Below, piece after piece: positions 45,655-55,746 of a stretch of DNA of 64,000 nucleotides; position 1 is the stretch's first letter, and every line of letters starts with the position of its first letter. The DNA comes from Thermasporomyces composti (GTDB lineage Bacteria; Actinomycetota; Actinomycetes; Propionibacteriales; Actinopolymorphaceae), in the NCBI RefSeq assembly GCF_003386795.1, contig NZ_QTUC01000001.1, positions 3,782,001 through 3,846,000 of the forward strand, given 5' to 3'. The notes below the pieces were generated by a model, which had not been told where the DNA came from, did not search any database, and saw only the letters and a list, made by a program, of their open reading frames with translations. The position numbers were made by a program, and so were the translations under genes.

Positions 45655-46824
45655 CTACTGCTCGAGACCTTCGGTCTCGAAGCCGATCGTCGCGGTCGCC
45701 CGGCGGACGGCCCCGACCGGCTCGTGGGGCACGACGTCGTCGAGGAAGGCGTACTCCTTCGCGATGTCCCCGAGACCGGGCACCCGCTGCGCGACCTGCC
45801 ACCAGCCGGCGATGTCGGCCCAGCCAGGCGCCGAGAGCGACCCACCGAAGTGCTGCACCGACAACGCGGCGCACAGGTTCGCGAAGCGCAGCCGGTGGAG
45901 CAGGGGCCAACCCGCGAGAGTGGCGGTGATGAAGCCGGCGGCGAACACGTCCCCAGCGCCCGTGGTGTCCAAGGCCGCGACCGGGAGCGCGGGGACGTCG
46001 GCGTACTCACCGGTCTCGTTGTCGATGGCCACCGCCCCCTTGCTGCCTCGCGTGACGACGGCGACCCTGACGTGCTCGGCGAGCTTGGCGACCGCGTCCT
46101 CGGGGGTGTCCGTCCTCGTGTAGGCGAGCGCCTCGGGGGTGTTGGGCATGAAGGCGTAGCACCAACGCAGTCGCTCCAACAGCGCGGGCGACCACTGCTC
46201 GGTGGGGTCCCATCCCACGTCGGCGAAGACCAGCGCGCCCTCGGCGGCGGCTCGCTGAGCCCAGGTGTCCGCGTCCTCGTCCAGGTCGATGAAGCAGGCA
46301 CGCGTCCCAGGCGGACCGTCCTTGGCGGCGATCATCTCGTCGGCGCAGACCGGCGGCTCGTGCGCGTGCGTGATCAGACTGCGGTCGGCCTCGTAGGCCA
46401 GGGAGACCGTGACCGGCGAGTGCCAGTGCGGGAACCGCTGGGACCTCGACAGGTCCACTCCCTCCTGCTCGGCGAGCGTCCGCCAGCAGAAGTCCCCGTA
46501 GACGTCATTGCCGAAGGCTGCCGCCAGCGAGGTGCGCAGCCCGAGACGGGACAGCGCGATCGCGAGGTTGGCGATCCCACCGGGGGAGCAGCCCATGCCC
46601 TCGGTGAAGATCTCCGTGCCGTTGGTGGGCGGACCAGCCAGCCCCGTGAAGATGATGTCGAGGAAGACGGTGCCGGACAGGAAGACGTCGAACGGCGGAT
46701 CGTCCGGCATGCGACGTGACGCGAGCGGGTCATGGGAAGGGCCGCGGCCAACGATCCCACCCAGCTCCCATGGAGTCGACGTGGTGCCGTTGTCCGGACT
46801 CGGTGTCGTCCGGGTTTGGTCCAT
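45655..46824 (-). CDS. PfkB family carbohydrate kinase
   Basis: A 389-residue sugar kinase with an unusual N-terminal extension of about 50 residues before the domain start (FDVFLSGTVFLDIIFTGL). Signature-1-like SPGGIANLAIALSRLG near 100 and signature 2 DTTGAGDVFAAGF with the catalytic Asp are clear. The binding region differs from ribokinase (no GGKGAN), so the substrate may be another sugar or nucleoside. GAAGGAGG precedes the ATG at ideal spacing; further upstream in-frame sequence is rejected. Confidence 0.85.
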   Translation of the reverse strand: MDQTRTTPSPDNGTTSTPWELGGIVGRGPSHDPLASRRMPDDPPFDVFLSGTVFLDIIFTGLAGPPTNGTEIFTEGMGCSPGGIANLAIALSRLGLRTSLAAAFGNDVYGDFCWRTLAEQEGVDLSRSQRFPHWHSPVTVSLAYEADRSLITHAHEPPVCADEMIAAKDGPPGTRACFIDLDEDADTWAQRAAAEGALVFADVGWDPTEQWSPALLERLRWCYAFMPNTPEALAYTRTDTPEDAVAKLAEHVRVAVVTRGSKGAVAIDNETGEYADVPALPVAALDTTGAGDVFAAGFITATLAGWPLLHRLRFANLCAALSVQHFGGSLSAPGWADIAGWWQVAQRVPGLGDIAKEYAFLDDVVPHEPVGAVRRATATIGFETEGLEQ

Positions 46825-46957
46825 CGACCCCTCCTTCTCTCGAGCAGTGCCAACGCGTCCGCGCGGGGACAGGGAGATGCCAGAAACCGTAGCGTGACGG
46901 CCATGCGTCGCACGGCAGACCAGGCCCACAAGTGCGTCACACCTGCGCCAGACACGT

Positions 46958-46994
46958 CATGTCCCCGCACCGCAGCACGGCGGGCGGGGACATG
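46958..46994 (-). terminator. Hairpin downstream of the SigB-like sigma gene
   Basis: CATGTCCCCGC (46958-46968) and its exact reverse complement (46984-46994) enclose 15 bases. It begins about 20 bases beyond the sigma gene stop on the minus strand and separates it from the PfkB gene. No U run follows. Confidence 0.5.
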
Positions 46995-47015
46995 AGCGAT
47001 CGTGTGGTCGTCCGC

Positions 47016-47972
47016 TCACGCGGCGTTCGGGCCGACCAGGTCCGGCTCGGCGAGCTTGCGGAGCCGGTGCAGCGCGTCACGCTCGAGCTGACGGACCCGC
47101 TCGCGGGAGAGACCGAACCGGTCGGCGATCTCCGCGAGCTTCCATGGCCGACCATCGTCGAGGCCATAGCGCAGTCGGACGATCTCGGCCGACCTCGGGT
47201 CGAGCGTCTCGATCAGCGCGGCGAGCCGGGAGCTGGACTCCGCGGCGACGACGGTCTCGTCGGGTCCGGGCATCACGTCACGCGCCACCAGGTCGCCGAG
47301 CGAGGTCTCACCATCGTCGTCGACGGTGACGTCGAGCGACACATGGTCGCGACCCCAGCTGACGAGCTCCTCGACCCGGTGCTCGGCCACGCCCAGCTGC
47401 GCGGCGAGCTCGGCGTTGTCCGGCTCGCGTCCCAGCTCCCGCTCGAGGGCACGTCGGGCGGCGCCGAGCGCGTTGAGGTCCTCGACCACGTGCACCGGCA
47501 GCCGGACGACCCGCGCTTGCTGGGCGATGCCCCGGGTGATCGCCTGCCTGATCCACCACGTGGCGTACGTGGAGAACTTGTAGCCCTTGGTGTAGTCGAA
47601 CTTCTCGATCGCCCGGATCAGGCCGGTGTTGCCTTCCTGCACCAGGTCCAGCAGGGGCAGGCCCGACCGCCCGTAGCGGCGCGCGATCGAGACGACCAGG
47701 CGAAGGTTCGCCTCGAGGAAGTGCCGCTTGGCGCGACGGCCCTCCTCTGCGATCCAGGCGAGTTCCTCCGGGGTCGCTCCGTCCGGGACACGAAGGTCCG
47801 TATCCTCACGGTTGGCGAGGAGCTGCTCCGCGTATTGACCAGCCTCGATCGCCTTGGCAAGCTCAACTTCCTGAGCCGCGTCGAGTAGCGGCGTACGCGA
47901 GATCTCGTCGAGGTAGCGACCGACGAGGTCGCGGTCCTCGACGTAGTCCTCGGCTTGGCGGCGCACCGGCAA
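47016..47972 (-). CDS. Group 2 (SigB/HrdB-like) RNA polymerase sigma factor
   Basis: A 318-residue primary-like sigma factor lacking the long N-terminal extension. Region 1.2 (DLVGRYLDEISRTPLLDAAQE), region 2 (LRLVVSIARRYGRSGLPLLDLVQEGN and [21 protein letters not shown]), region 3 and region 4 (LAEIADRFGLSRERVRQLE) are all complete. Such SigB/HrdA-D types act in stationary phase or stress and use promoters like those of the principal sigma. The frame opens at TTG 47972 with GGGGAG five bases before; GTG two codons later is the alternative. It is next to a PfkB gene, without an anti-sigma gene. Confidence 0.9.
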   Translation of the reverse strand: MPVRRQAEDYVEDRDLVGRYLDEISRTPLLDAAQEVELAKAIEAGQYAEQLLANREDTDLRVPDGATPEELAWIAEEGRRAKRHFLEANLRLVVSIARRYGRSGLPLLDLVQEGNTGLIRAIEKFDYTKGYKFSTYATWWIRQAITRGIAQQARVVRLPVHVVEDLNALGAARRALERELGREPDNAELAAQLGVAEHRVEELVSWGRDHVSLDVTVDDDGETSLGDLVARDVMPGPDETVVAAESSSRLAALIETLDPRSAEIVRLRYGLDDGRPWKLAEIADRFGLSRERVRQLERDALHRLRKLAEPDLVGPNAA

Positions 47973-48185
47973 CGTGGCTCCCCTCCCACAATCAACAACG
48001 CGGACCTCGACTTCCCCGGAGATCCGTCACCAGGTCAACGTCCTGGCCAGGCGACCGAATTCCCGGGGCGGGGGACTTCATGCGCAATCCGCGGGCTGAG
48101 TTCCGTCCGACAGGGCGATCAAGGGTTCGACCCGTGGGACCGCGTCCTCGCACCACCTGGTCGCGATCGTCCGATGGGCTTCACC

Positions 48186-49751
48186 TCAGGACGTCTCGCG
48201 ACGGCTTTGTCCGCTCTCGTCGCCTTGGTGAATCGCCCGCACCGTCTGGACGGTGTCAGCCTCCGCGGCCGACTTGTCAGGGCGGTAACGAAGAACGCGG
48301 GCGAAGCGCAACGCCATTCCCCCGGGGTAGCGGCTCGAGGTCTGGACGCCGTCGAAGGCCACTTCCACGACCAGCTCCGGCCGAACGTACACGGTCCAGC
48401 GATCGCGGTGGGTCTCCAAGGCCAGGAGCCGCTCGGTCTGCCACCGCAGGAGCTCGTCGGTGAGGCCCTTGAAGGTCTTGCCGAGCATGACGAAGTCCCC
48501 GGTTCGCGCGTCCCGCGCTCCCAGGTGCAGGTTGGACAGCCAGCCGGTACGCCGTCCGTGCCCCCACTCAGCGGCCAAGACCACCAGGTCGAGGGTGTGG
48601 CGGGGCTTCACCTTGATCCACGCAGCGCCGCGCCGACCGGCCTCGTAGGCGGCCTCGAGGGACTTCACCAGTACTCCCTCGTGGCCTCGGTGAACGGCGT
48701 CGGCGAAAAAGCCGGCGGCCTCGGCGGGATCGGAGGTGACGACGCGCGGCACTCGCATGGCGGATGGGACGAGAGCCTCCAGGACCGCCGCCCTGCTCCT
48801 ACCGGGTTCGCCCAGCAGATCGCGTCCGTCGTGGTGGAGGACGTCGAAGAAGAACGCCCGCAACGGCACGGTGGCCCGCATCGTCGCCGGATCACTGCGG
48901 GTCCCCACCCGGCTCGCGGTGACCTGGAACGGGCGGGGACGCTCGTCCGCGTCGAGTGCGATCACCTCTCCGTCGAGGACGAGGGACGTCACCGGGAGAG
49001 CCCGCACCGCCTCGACCACCTCGGGGAGACGGTCGGTGACGTCGTCGAGGGTGCGGGTGAACACCTGGACGGCGTCCCCTGCGCGGTGCACCTGCACCCG
49101 GATGCCGTCGAGCTTCCACTCCAGCGCCGCCTGGCCGCCGAGCTTGTCCAAGGCCTCGCGGACGTCGGGCGCGGAGGCGGCGAGCATCGGGCGAAGGGGA
49201 CGACCCACCTCGAGCCGGAATCGATCGAGGACACCGGGGTCTCCCTTGGCGGTGACCACCGCGCTGGCGACCGGCGGTAGGGACCCAGCGACCATGACGG
49301 CACGACGGACATCGGCCGCGGGAAGCTCGCTTGCCTTGATGATGGCGTCGAGCATCACCCCGTCGAGTGCACCCTGGCGGAGCTCGCCACTGATCAGCCC
49401 GCGGAGGAAGCGTTGCTCCTCGGCGGTCGCCGCGCCCCACAAGCGGGCCAGCAGCTCTCGCCGACGGCGTTGCGCCCCGGTGCCGGAGACCGCCGCGATC
49501 TCCTCGAACACCGCGTCGACCTGGCTCACCCCCAGACTGGGCGACTCCGCCGGTGGGGGAAGATCACGAAGCGCGGCGTACCCCACACCGGTACGGCGTT
49601 GCCGCAGCTCGCCGGACAAGTACCGCACGACCAGACCGGTCTCGTCGGGGTCGGCGGCGCGCAGGCACGCCACGATGCGGCGGACCTTCTCCAGCCGGGA
49701 CGAGGTCTCCGACACCGCCGCGGAGGCCCGCGCGAGCTCGGCGAACAGCAT
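48186..49751 (-). CDS. ATP-dependent DNA ligase
   Basis: A 521-residue ligase of the actinobacterial LigB type. An N-terminal helical DNA-binding domain (residues 1-185) precedes the adenylation domain, whose active-site lysine is K213 in EWKLDGIRV. Motifs III-V appear as [19 protein letters not shown] and WIKVKPR, then the OB domain. It seals nicks using ATP, in addition to the NAD-dependent LigA expected elsewhere. The ATG at 49751 is 42 bp from the divergent pyrD start; further upstream sequence in frame reads as antisense pyrD. Confidence 0.92.
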   Translation of the reverse strand: MLFAELARASAAVSETSSRLEKVRRIVACLRAADPDETGLVVRYLSGELRQRRTGVGYAALRDLPPPAESPSLGVSQVDAVFEEIAAVSGTGAQRRRRELLARLWGAATAEEQRFLRGLISGELRQGALDGVMLDAIIKASELPAADVRRAVMVAGSLPPVASAVVTAKGDPGVLDRFRLEVGRPLRPMLAASAPDVREALDKLGGQAALEWKLDGIRVQVHRAGDAVQVFTRTLDDVTDRLPEVVEAVRALPVTSLVLDGEVIALDADERPRPFQVTASRVGTRSDPATMRATVPLRAFFFDVLHHDGRDLLGEPGRSRAAVLEALVPSAMRVPRVVTSDPAEAAGFFADAVHRGHEGVLVKSLEAAYEAGRRGAAWIKVKPRHTLDLVVLAAEWGHGRRTGWLSNLHLGARDARTGDFVMLGKTFKGLTDELLRWQTERLLALETHRDRWTVYVRPELVVEVAFDGVQTSSRYPGGMALRFARVLRYRPDKSAAEADTVQTVRAIHQGDESGQSRRETS

Positions 49752-49793
49752 GGAAGGATTCTGCCCGGCGGCCACCGACAGGCTGGATGGTTG

Positions 49794-50897
49794 ATGTACA
49801 GGCTCCTCTTCTCGCTGGTGTTGACGCGGCTGCCGGCAGAGACCGCGCATCGGCTCGCCTTCGCACTCATCCGGGCGGTGGGCGCCGTCCCTGGACTGTC
49901 CGGACTGCTGCGGCGGTGGCTGGGGCCGCGCGATCCGGTGCTCCGGGTCCAGGCGCTCGGGCTGGATCTTCCCGGACCTCTGGGCCTCGCGGCGGGTTTC
50001 GACAAGGACGCCGTCGGTGTTGACGCGCTCGCGTGCCTCGGCTTCGCCTATGTCGAGGTCGGCACGGTCACCGCGCACCCTCAGCCCGGCAACCCCCGGC
50101 CACGCATGTTCCGCTTGACCGCCGACCGGGCACTGGTCAACCGGATGGGGTTCAACAACGAGGGCGCGGCGGCCGCTGCTGGGCGACTTCGTCGTCGACG
50201 GGCTCGAGGGCGGCGCTTCCCCGTCGGGGTCAACATCGGGAAGACGAAGGTGGTGCCCGAGGCGGAGGCCGTGGCCGACTACACCACGAGCGCCGGGCTG
50301 CTCGCCGAGGTCGCCGACTACCTCGTGGTCAACGTCAGCTCACCCAACACCCCGGGGCTGCGGAACCTGCAGGCGGTCGAGCACCTGCGACCGCTGCTCC
50401 TCGGGGTTCGCGAGGCGCTCGACCGGGCGACGACCCGACGGGTGCCCCTTCTCGTGAAGATCGCGCCTGACCTAGCCGACCAGGACATCGACGCCATCGC
50501 TGACCTCGCGCTCGAGCTCGGCCTCGACGGCATCATCGCCACCAACACGACGATCGATCGTCCAGCGACGCTGCGCACCCCGCGTGCTGACGTCGAGGCC
50601 ATCGGGCCCGGTGGACTGTCCGGTGCGCCGTTGAAGGCCCGCGCCTTGGAGGTCCTGACCCGTCTCTACGAGCGCGTCGGCGACCGCGTCGTGCTCATCG
50701 CAGCCGGTGGCATCGAGGACGCCGAGGACGCGTGGCAGCGGATCACCGCGGGCGCCACCTTGCTCCAGGCGTACACCGGATTCGTCTACGGCGGCCCACT
50801 CTGGCCGCGACGCCTCCACCGCGAGCTGGCCCGGCGCGCCCGGGCGGAGGGATACGCCCGCCTCCGCGACGCGGTGGGTGCCGCCCACCGCCGGTAG
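49794..50897 (+). CDS. pyrD: Dihydroorotate dehydrogenase (quinone), class 2
   Basis: A 367-residue class 2 enzyme. The N-terminal amphipathic helices ([21 protein letters not shown]) attach it to the membrane for quinone access. FMN and substrate elements are [55 protein letters not shown] (catalytic Ser) and ATNTTIDR. It oxidises dihydroorotate in pyrimidine synthesis. The ATG 49794 is preferred from family alignment. It is isolated from other pyr genes and divergent from the ligase. Confidence 0.95.
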   Translation: MYRLLFSLVLTRLPAETAHRLAFALIRAVGAVPGLSGLLRRWLGPRDPVLRVQALGLDLPGPLGLAAGFDKDAVGVDALACLGFAYVEVGTVTAHPQPGNPRPRMFRLTADRALVNRMGFNNEGAAAAAGRLRRRRARGRRFPVGVNIGKTKVVPEAEAVADYTTSAGLLAEVADYLVVNVSSPNTPGLRNLQAVEHLRPLLLGVREALDRATTRRVPLLVKIAPDLADQDIDAIADLALELGLDGIIATNTTIDRPATLRTPRADVEAIGPGGLSGAPLKARALEVLTRLYERVGDRVVLIAAGGIEDAEDAWQRITAGATLLQAYTGFVYGGPLWPRRLHRELARRARAEGYARLRDAVGAAHRR

Positions 50898-50902
50898 GCC
50901 GG

Positions 50903-52498
50903 TCACCGCGACCAGGGGAAGGGAAGCTCCTCCTCCTGCTGCTCCTCGCCCTGTGGCGCCTGTCCGCCGTCGCTGCCGAGGGTCGCGGTCGTGGTGTGCG
51001 TCCGGCCATTCCTGACGTAGGTCAACCTCACCGTGTCGCCCGGTCGGTGGGAGCGCACGGCGGCGATGAGCGCGTCGGGGTCGGGCACCAGGCGATCGTC
51101 GACCTTGGTGATGACATCGCCGCGTTGCAGGCCGGCCTTCTCCGCAGCGCCGTTCGGGGTGAGCGACTGGATCTGCGCTCCCTCGGTGACACCGCTCCCC
51201 ACGACGGCCTGGCTCACCGAGACGCCGAGCTGGGCGTGCTCCGCGCGGCCGGTCTCGATCAGCTGCTTCGCGATGGGCCGCGCCTGGTCGATGGGGATGG
51301 CGAACCCCACCCCGATCGAACCCGACTGGCCGCCCATCGAGGCGCCGAGGGTCGCGATGGCGGTGTTGATGCCGACGATCTGGCCGGACATGTCGACCAA
51401 CGCGCCGCCGGAGTTGCCCGGGTTGATCGCGGCGTCGGTCTGGATGGCGTCGATGACAGTGTTGTACTGGTCAGTGGGGGAGTCGTCGGTTCGGACCGGG
51501 CGGTTGAGGGCGCTCACGATGCCCGAGGTCACCGTGCCGGAGAGGCCGAGCGGTGAACCGATCGCCACGACCGGCTGACCGACCGACAGCTCGGAGGACC
51601 GGCCGAGCTCCGCCGGCTTCAGCCCCGACACCCCCTCGGCGCGGATCACGGCCAGGTCGGTCACCGGGTCCAGGCCCACGATGCGAGCGGGGGCGCTCGT
51701 GCCGTCGTTGAAGGTCACGCCGAGTTGGGCGCCCCGCTGCGCCGACTCGACGACGTGGTTGTTGGTGAGGATCAGTCCGTCGGAGCTCAGGATCACGCCG
51801 CTGCCGTTCCCATTGCCGCGCGGCGTGGCGATCGTGATCGACACCACGCTCGGCAGCACCTTGTTGGCGACGTCCTGGACGCTCCCGGCCGGAACGCGAG
51901 AGGCGGAGCGGGCCGACGGGGTGTCGTCGAGGGAGGAGGACACCTGCGCGCGGTCGCCCCGGGTGAGGTACCACGTGGTGGCGGCGCCTGCCCCGCCACC
52001 CACGAGGCCAGCGGCGAGTACGGCCGCGGCGATGGCGGCGGCACCGCGCTTGCGCAGCGAGTGCTCCTTCGTCCGAGGTGTCGGAGTTGGCCCGAGACTG
52101 AGCGTCGGCTCCCCGTAGGAGTAGCCGAACGGCGGGGGTAGTGGGCTGGTCGTCGCGTTGGACGGCTCGAACGTCGGACGGTTGCGTGTCGTCTCCTCCA
52201 CGGTTGCCTCCCGATTCGGTGCCGTGCGCCCGTAGCCCGGCGTGCCGGAGGCCGTCGCGTCGTGTGCGCCCCGGGGACCTGGAGCCTGCCCGCTGAGGGC
52301 ATACGGTGCCACCCGTGTGGTGGGCTCGTCGGCCGCCTCGGCCTGGTGCGTCAACGAGCGGGACGGTGTGGACGAGGTGGCCGTCGACGGGTGAGACGAC
52401 GTCGACGGGCCAGGCGACGTCGGCCGGTCGGGTGGTGCCGACGGGCCGGGCGGGGTGGCGTCGGACTGCCGTGGCTGGTTCCCCAAGGTCTCGCTCAT
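50903..52498 (-). CDS. pepD: HtrA/PepD-like serine protease with transmembrane anchor and PDZ domain
   Basis: A 531-residue trypsin-like protease. Residues 1-150 are a Pro/Ser/Thr-rich cytoplasmic tail; 152-176 a transmembrane helix; the protease domain follows with triad H248 (TNNHVV), D281 (TDLAV) and S363 (GNSGGAL); a PDZ domain (about 430-515) has LTPNGAAEKAGLQRGDVI. It should act outside the membrane on misfolded proteins. It is the gene after mprA-mprB, the same order as the mycobacterial stress module in which MprAB activates pepD. Start at the ATG with GAGG close by. Confidence 0.9.
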   Translation of the reverse strand: MSETLGNQPRQSDATPPGPSAPPDRPTSPGPSTSSHPSTATSSTPSRSLTHQAEAADEPTTRVAPYALSGQAPGPRGAHDATASGTPGYGRTAPNREATVEETTRNRPTFEPSNATTSPLPPPFGYSYGEPTLSLGPTPTPRTKEHSLRKRGAAAIAAAVLAAGLVGGGAGAATTWYLTRGDRAQVSSSLDDTPSARSASRVPAGSVQDVANKVLPSVVSITIATPRGNGNGSGVILSSDGLILTNNHVVESAQRGAQLGVTFNDGTSAPARIVGLDPVTDLAVIRAEGVSGLKPAELGRSSELSVGQPVVAIGSPLGLSGTVTSGIVSALNRPVRTDDSPTDQYNTVIDAIQTDAAINPGNSGGALVDMSGQIVGINTAIATLGASMGGQSGSIGVGFAIPIDQARPIAKQLIETGRAEHAQLGVSVSQAVVGSGVTEGAQIQSLTPNGAAEKAGLQRGDVITKVDDRLVPDPDALIAAVRSHRPGDTVRLTYVRNGRTHTTTATLGSDGGQAPQGEEQQEEELPFPWSR

Positions 52499-52594
52499 GT
52501 CCTCAAGCGTTCCTGCGCTACCTGAAACCAGACTGAGAGTCACGTCAAAGGTGACAAAGAAACCACGCCGCCGGTCGTGGCAGCCGGCCCGGCC

Positions 52595-54022
52595 TCAGCG
52601 GGCGGTCGTGCGGGGAGCATCCGGCCAGCCATGCCCGGGCACGCCCGGCAGTCGAAGCGTCAGAAGGGCGCCACCGCCAGGCGCGCGACCGGCACTGACC
52701 GAACCGCCGTGGCGTTCCGCGGCCTGCTTGACGATGGACAAGCCCAGTCCGGAGCCGGGCATGCCGCGCGCCTCCGCCGACCGGTAGAAGCGTTCGAAGA
52801 CGTGCGGGAGGTCCGCGTCCGCGATGCCGGGTCCCTGGTCGGCGACGGTCAGCACCCCGTCCCGCAGGGCCACGGTCACCACGCCGTCGGGTGGGCTCCA
52901 CTTGGCGGCGTTGTCGAGCAGGTTCGTGACCGCTCGCTCGAGTGCCTGCGCGTCGCCGAACACCGTCCACGGCTGCGTGTCGACGTCGAACCGCACGCTG
53001 GGCGCACGGCGGCGGACCCGCTCCACGGCGTGCGCGACCACCTCGCTGAGATCGACGGGGGCGTGGACGGCGGCCGGAGGATCGTCGCGAGACAGCTCGA
53101 CCAGGTCACCGACCAGGGCGGACAGCTCCACGACTTGGGCGCGGACGTCCTCCAGCAGGGCGGCCCGGTCCTCCGGCGACAGCCCAGGGCGTCCCTCGCT
53201 CTGGGCGAGCAGGTCGAGGTTGGTGCGCAGGCTGGTCAGCGGCGTACGAAGCTCGTGACCGGCGTCGGCGATGAGGCGACGCTCGCGCGCTCGAGCCTCC
53301 GCCAGCGCGGACAGCATCGCGTTGAAGGCGTGTGCGAGCCGAGCCAGCTCGTCGCTCCCGCGCACCGGCACAGGCCGCAGGTCGCCGGTGCGGGCGACGT
53401 GCTCGGCCGCCGCGGTCAGCCGTTGCACCGGGCGCAGACCGGTCCGCGCGATCGCCGCGCCTGCCCACGCCGCGGTGCCGATCCCCGCCGTCCCCACCAG
53501 GAGCAGGACCAGGCCGAGGCGACGCAGCAGCGCCTCGGTCGGTGCGGTCGGCTGGCCCAGGACGAGGGCGAAGCCAGGGACGCCGGACGCGGGAACGGCG
53601 ACCACCCGATAGCGCACCCCGTCCGGCCCGACACCGGTCCGGACGCTCTCGGGCTCCGCACCGTGAGCGACGAGACGCTCCGGCTCTCCCAGGGGAGGAC
53701 GGATGGGGCGGCCGTACTGGTCGTGCGCCGAGATGTAGTAGCCGTCGGCGCGCAGCAAGGCGATCCGGATGTCGCCGGCGCCGAGCGCCTCGGACGGAAT
53801 CGAGGCGAGGACCTCCTGCTGGGCGAGCCGTCCGGCGGCCGCGGCGTGCGCACGAGCCAGCAGGGTCGAGTCGACCTGGCGCAGCAGGGAGACCCGGACC
53901 GTCACGTACGCCGCGACCGAGATCAGGACGACGAGGAGTCCGGCGCCGAGCGCGGCGAGCAGACCCACGCGGGCGCGCAGGCTCAGGTCGCGGTGCTTGG
54001 TCAAGGCGGAGAGCGGGCTCAC
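52595..54022 (-). CDS. mprB: MprB-like sensor histidine kinase
   Basis: A 475-residue kinase: TM1 (about residues 18-42), an extracytoplasmic sensor region to about 168, TM2 (169-192), HAMP (193-245), the HisKA phospho-acceptor H256 in [12 protein letters not shown], and the ATPase domain with NLLDNAAKW (N box), DQGPGI and GSGLGLSIV (G1/G2). It should sense envelope stress and phosphorylate the adjacent MprA-like regulator. GTG start overlapping the regulator stop (GTGA). The pepD gene lies downstream, supporting the MprAB-PepD comparison; the actual signal is unknown. Confidence 0.9.
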   Translation of the reverse strand: MSPLSALTKHRDLSLRARVGLLAALGAGLLVVLISVAAYVTVRVSLLRQVDSTLLARAHAAAAGRLAQQEVLASIPSEALGAGDIRIALLRADGYYISAHDQYGRPIRPPLGEPERLVAHGAEPESVRTGVGPDGVRYRVVAVPASGVPGFALVLGQPTAPTEALLRRLGLVLLLVGTAGIGTAAWAGAAIARTGLRPVQRLTAAAEHVARTGDLRPVPVRGSDELARLAHAFNAMLSALAEARARERRLIADAGHELRTPLTSLRTNLDLLAQSEGRPGLSPEDRAALLEDVRAQVVELSALVGDLVELSRDDPPAAVHAPVDLSEVVAHAVERVRRRAPSVRFDVDTQPWTVFGDAQALERAVTNLLDNAAKWSPPDGVVTVALRDGVLTVADQGPGIADADLPHVFERFYRSAEARGMPGSGLGLSIVKQAAERHGGSVSAGRAPGGGALLTLRLPGVPGHGWPDAPRTTAR

Positions 54023-54699
54023 GGCGGGGTGTCTCGAAGCACGTAGCCGACGCCACGGACGGTGTGGATGAGCCGGGGCTCCCCGCCGGCCTCGGTCTTG
54101 CGGCGAAGGTAGCCGACGTAGACCTCCAGAGAGTTCGCGGTGGTGGGGAAGTCGAAGCCCCAGACCTCCTGGAGGATCCGCGAGCGTTCGAGCACCTGGC
54201 GGGGGTGCCGCATGAACAGCTCCAGGAGGGTGAACTCGGTGCGGGTGAGACTGATGGGACGCTCGCCGCGGCGGACCTCGCGCGTGGTGAGGTCCAGGGT
54301 GAGGTCGGCGTAGGTCAGGCGGTTGCCGTGGGTGCCGGGGGTCGCACGGCGGAGCAAGGCCCGCAGCCGGGCGAGCAACTCCTCGAGCGCGAACGGCTTG
54401 GGCAAGTAGTCGTCGGCTCCCGCGTCGAGCCCCGCCACTCGGTCGGCGACCGCGTCCCGAGCCGTGAGCACCAGGATCGGTACGTCGTTGCCGCTCGCCC
54501 GAAGTGCCCGACAGGTGGCGATACCGTCAAGCCCCGGCATCATCACGTCGAGGATGACCGCGTCGGGGTTGCGAGCGGCGACTGCTCGCAACGCCGCCTC
54601 GCCGTTCTCGGCCAGCTCGACCTCGTAGCCGTTGAAGGCGAGTGAGCGACGCAAGGACTCCCGGACGCCTTGGTCATCATCCACGACAAGGATGCGCAC
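54019..54699 (-). CDS. mprA: MprA-like response regulator (OmpR/PhoB family)
   Basis: A 226-residue regulator. The receiver (1-120) has the acidic pocket DDD (7-9), phospho-acceptor D51 in [11 protein letters not shown], and conserved Thr and Lys (LTARD, YLPKPF). A C-terminal winged helix ([40 protein letters not shown]) binds DNA. GTG start reading MRILVVDDD. It is the first gene of mprA-mprB-pepD. In mycobacteria MprA controls sigE, sigB and pepD; targets here are inferred only. Confidence 0.92.
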   Translation of the reverse strand: MRILVVDDDQGVRESLRRSLAFNGYEVELAENGEAALRAVAARNPDAVILDVMMPGLDGIATCRALRASGNDVPILVLTARDAVADRVAGLDAGADDYLPKPFALEELLARLRALLRRATPGTHGNRLTYADLTLDLTTREVRRGERPISLTRTEFTLLELFMRHPRQVLERSRILQEVWGFDFPTTANSLEVYVGYLRRKTEAGGEPRLIHTVRGVGYVLRDTPP

Positions 54700-54794
54700 G
54701 GACCCAGTGTGCCCGCTTCACCTGAGCGGATGCTGAGCACGCCGCCCGCGCCCAGTCCGCCAGAGCAGCCAGACTCAGGCCGGCGACGACGGGC

Positions 54795-55079
54795 TCAGGC
54801 TCGGCGGATGGTGAATCCGGTCAGTCCCTCGGGTTGTTCGGGGTAGGTGTCGACGCGTTCGACGCGAGCCAACGGCGGTCCCTTCCGACACCACTCGACC
54901 ATCGCCTGGACGTGGTCCTCGGCCCCTTCGAACACCGCCTCGACCGATCCGTCGGGCAGGTTGCGCACCCACCCAGCGACGCCGCGCGTCACGGCCATCC
55001 GCCTGCAGGTGTCGCGGAAGAACACGCCTTGGACCTTTCCGTGCACGACGACACGGACTCGTGTGGGGGACGCGCTCAT
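54795..55079 (-). CDS. acyP: Acylphosphatase
   Basis: A 94-residue acylphosphatase. The catalytic arginine is in VQGVFFRDTCRR and the asparagine in GWVRNLPDGSVEAVFEG, with the phosphate loop between. It hydrolyses acyl phosphates such as carbamoyl or acetyl phosphate. Its ATG overlaps the stop of the upstream hypothetical gene as ATGA, so the two are probably translated together. Further upstream in-frame sequence is inside that neighbour and is excluded. Confidence 0.92.
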   Translation of the reverse strand: MSASPTRVRVVVHGKVQGVFFRDTCRRMAVTRGVAGWVRNLPDGSVEAVFEGAEDHVQAMVEWCRKGPPLARVERVDTYPEQPEGLTGFTIRRA

Positions 55080-55600
55080 GTGCTTAGCGTGCCCAACCAC
55101 CGTGCCTGCGGGATCTCGGCGTGCCGCATCCCCGTTCCGCACGCGTCGCTCAGCCGCCGGGCAGGGAGGCTTGGGCTTCGGTCGGCCACCCCGCTGACCC
55201 GCGTCCGCCATCCGTGTTCGGACACCAGGAAGGCGTCGGTGAGGGGAAGTCCTCGTGTGCGCGCGCCGAAGGTCGCCGCGTCAACCCACCGCTCATCGGA
55301 GGGCAGCCAGATGACGCGACCTGGACGACAGCGAACGACCGTGATCGCGTGGGTGGGTGGGTGCGTGCGGCCCGGTGGTACCAGGGGGTCGAGGGCGTCG
55401 TGGACCAGGGCGTGGACCTCGGCCAGCGTGAGGGTGTGGTCGTCGGGTTCGTCCACCCAACCGGCTCGCTCGACGTAGGAGCGGGACAAGCGGACGAGGG
55501 CGAGGATGACTCGACCGGCTTCGAACGGCACGTGTCGGCCGACGCGCCGCAGCAACGTCCGGGGATCGCAATGCGTGACGTGATGAACCTGTGGAGTCAC
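55076..55600 (-). CDS. Hypothetical protein coupled to acylphosphatase
   Basis: A protein of about 174 residues. A basic N-terminal half with HCDPRTLLRRVGRHVPFEAGRVILALVRL is followed by an acidic patch (VDEPDDHTLTLAEVHALVHDALD) and a segment rich in Trp and Arg (VIWLPSDERWVDAATFGART). Codon-position GC bias fits a coding frame. A GTG at 55600 with GGAG nearby is chosen; the frame remains open to ATG 55675 but the extra 25 residues look non-coding. Its stop overlaps the acyP start. No family recognised. Confidence 0.5.
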   Translation of the reverse strand: MTPQVHHVTHCDPRTLLRRVGRHVPFEAGRVILALVRLSRSYVERAGWVDEPDDHTLTLAEVHALVHDALDPLVPPGRTHPPTHAITVVRCRPGRVIWLPSDERWVDAATFGARTRGLPLTDAFLVSEHGWRTRVSGVADRSPSLPARRLSDACGTGMRHAEIPQARWLGTLST

Positions 55601-55746
55601 GATCTCCAGCGTGCCGCGTCCGCCCTGACCGTGCGGTGCGTTGTCCACAGGCCGCTGTCTGTGGATGACGATCATCCCCGCTCGTGCCGCCCCGCCATGC
55701 TGGGCCTCGTCCCGACAGCGGGCGGTCAGGACAGGGAGGCGACGTC

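Noticed and set aside
48040-48180. Possible tRNA-like stretch with GGTTCGACCC-type sequence
   Set aside because: The T-loop-like bases are not framed by a cloverleaf, and no acceptor or anticodon arms were found.
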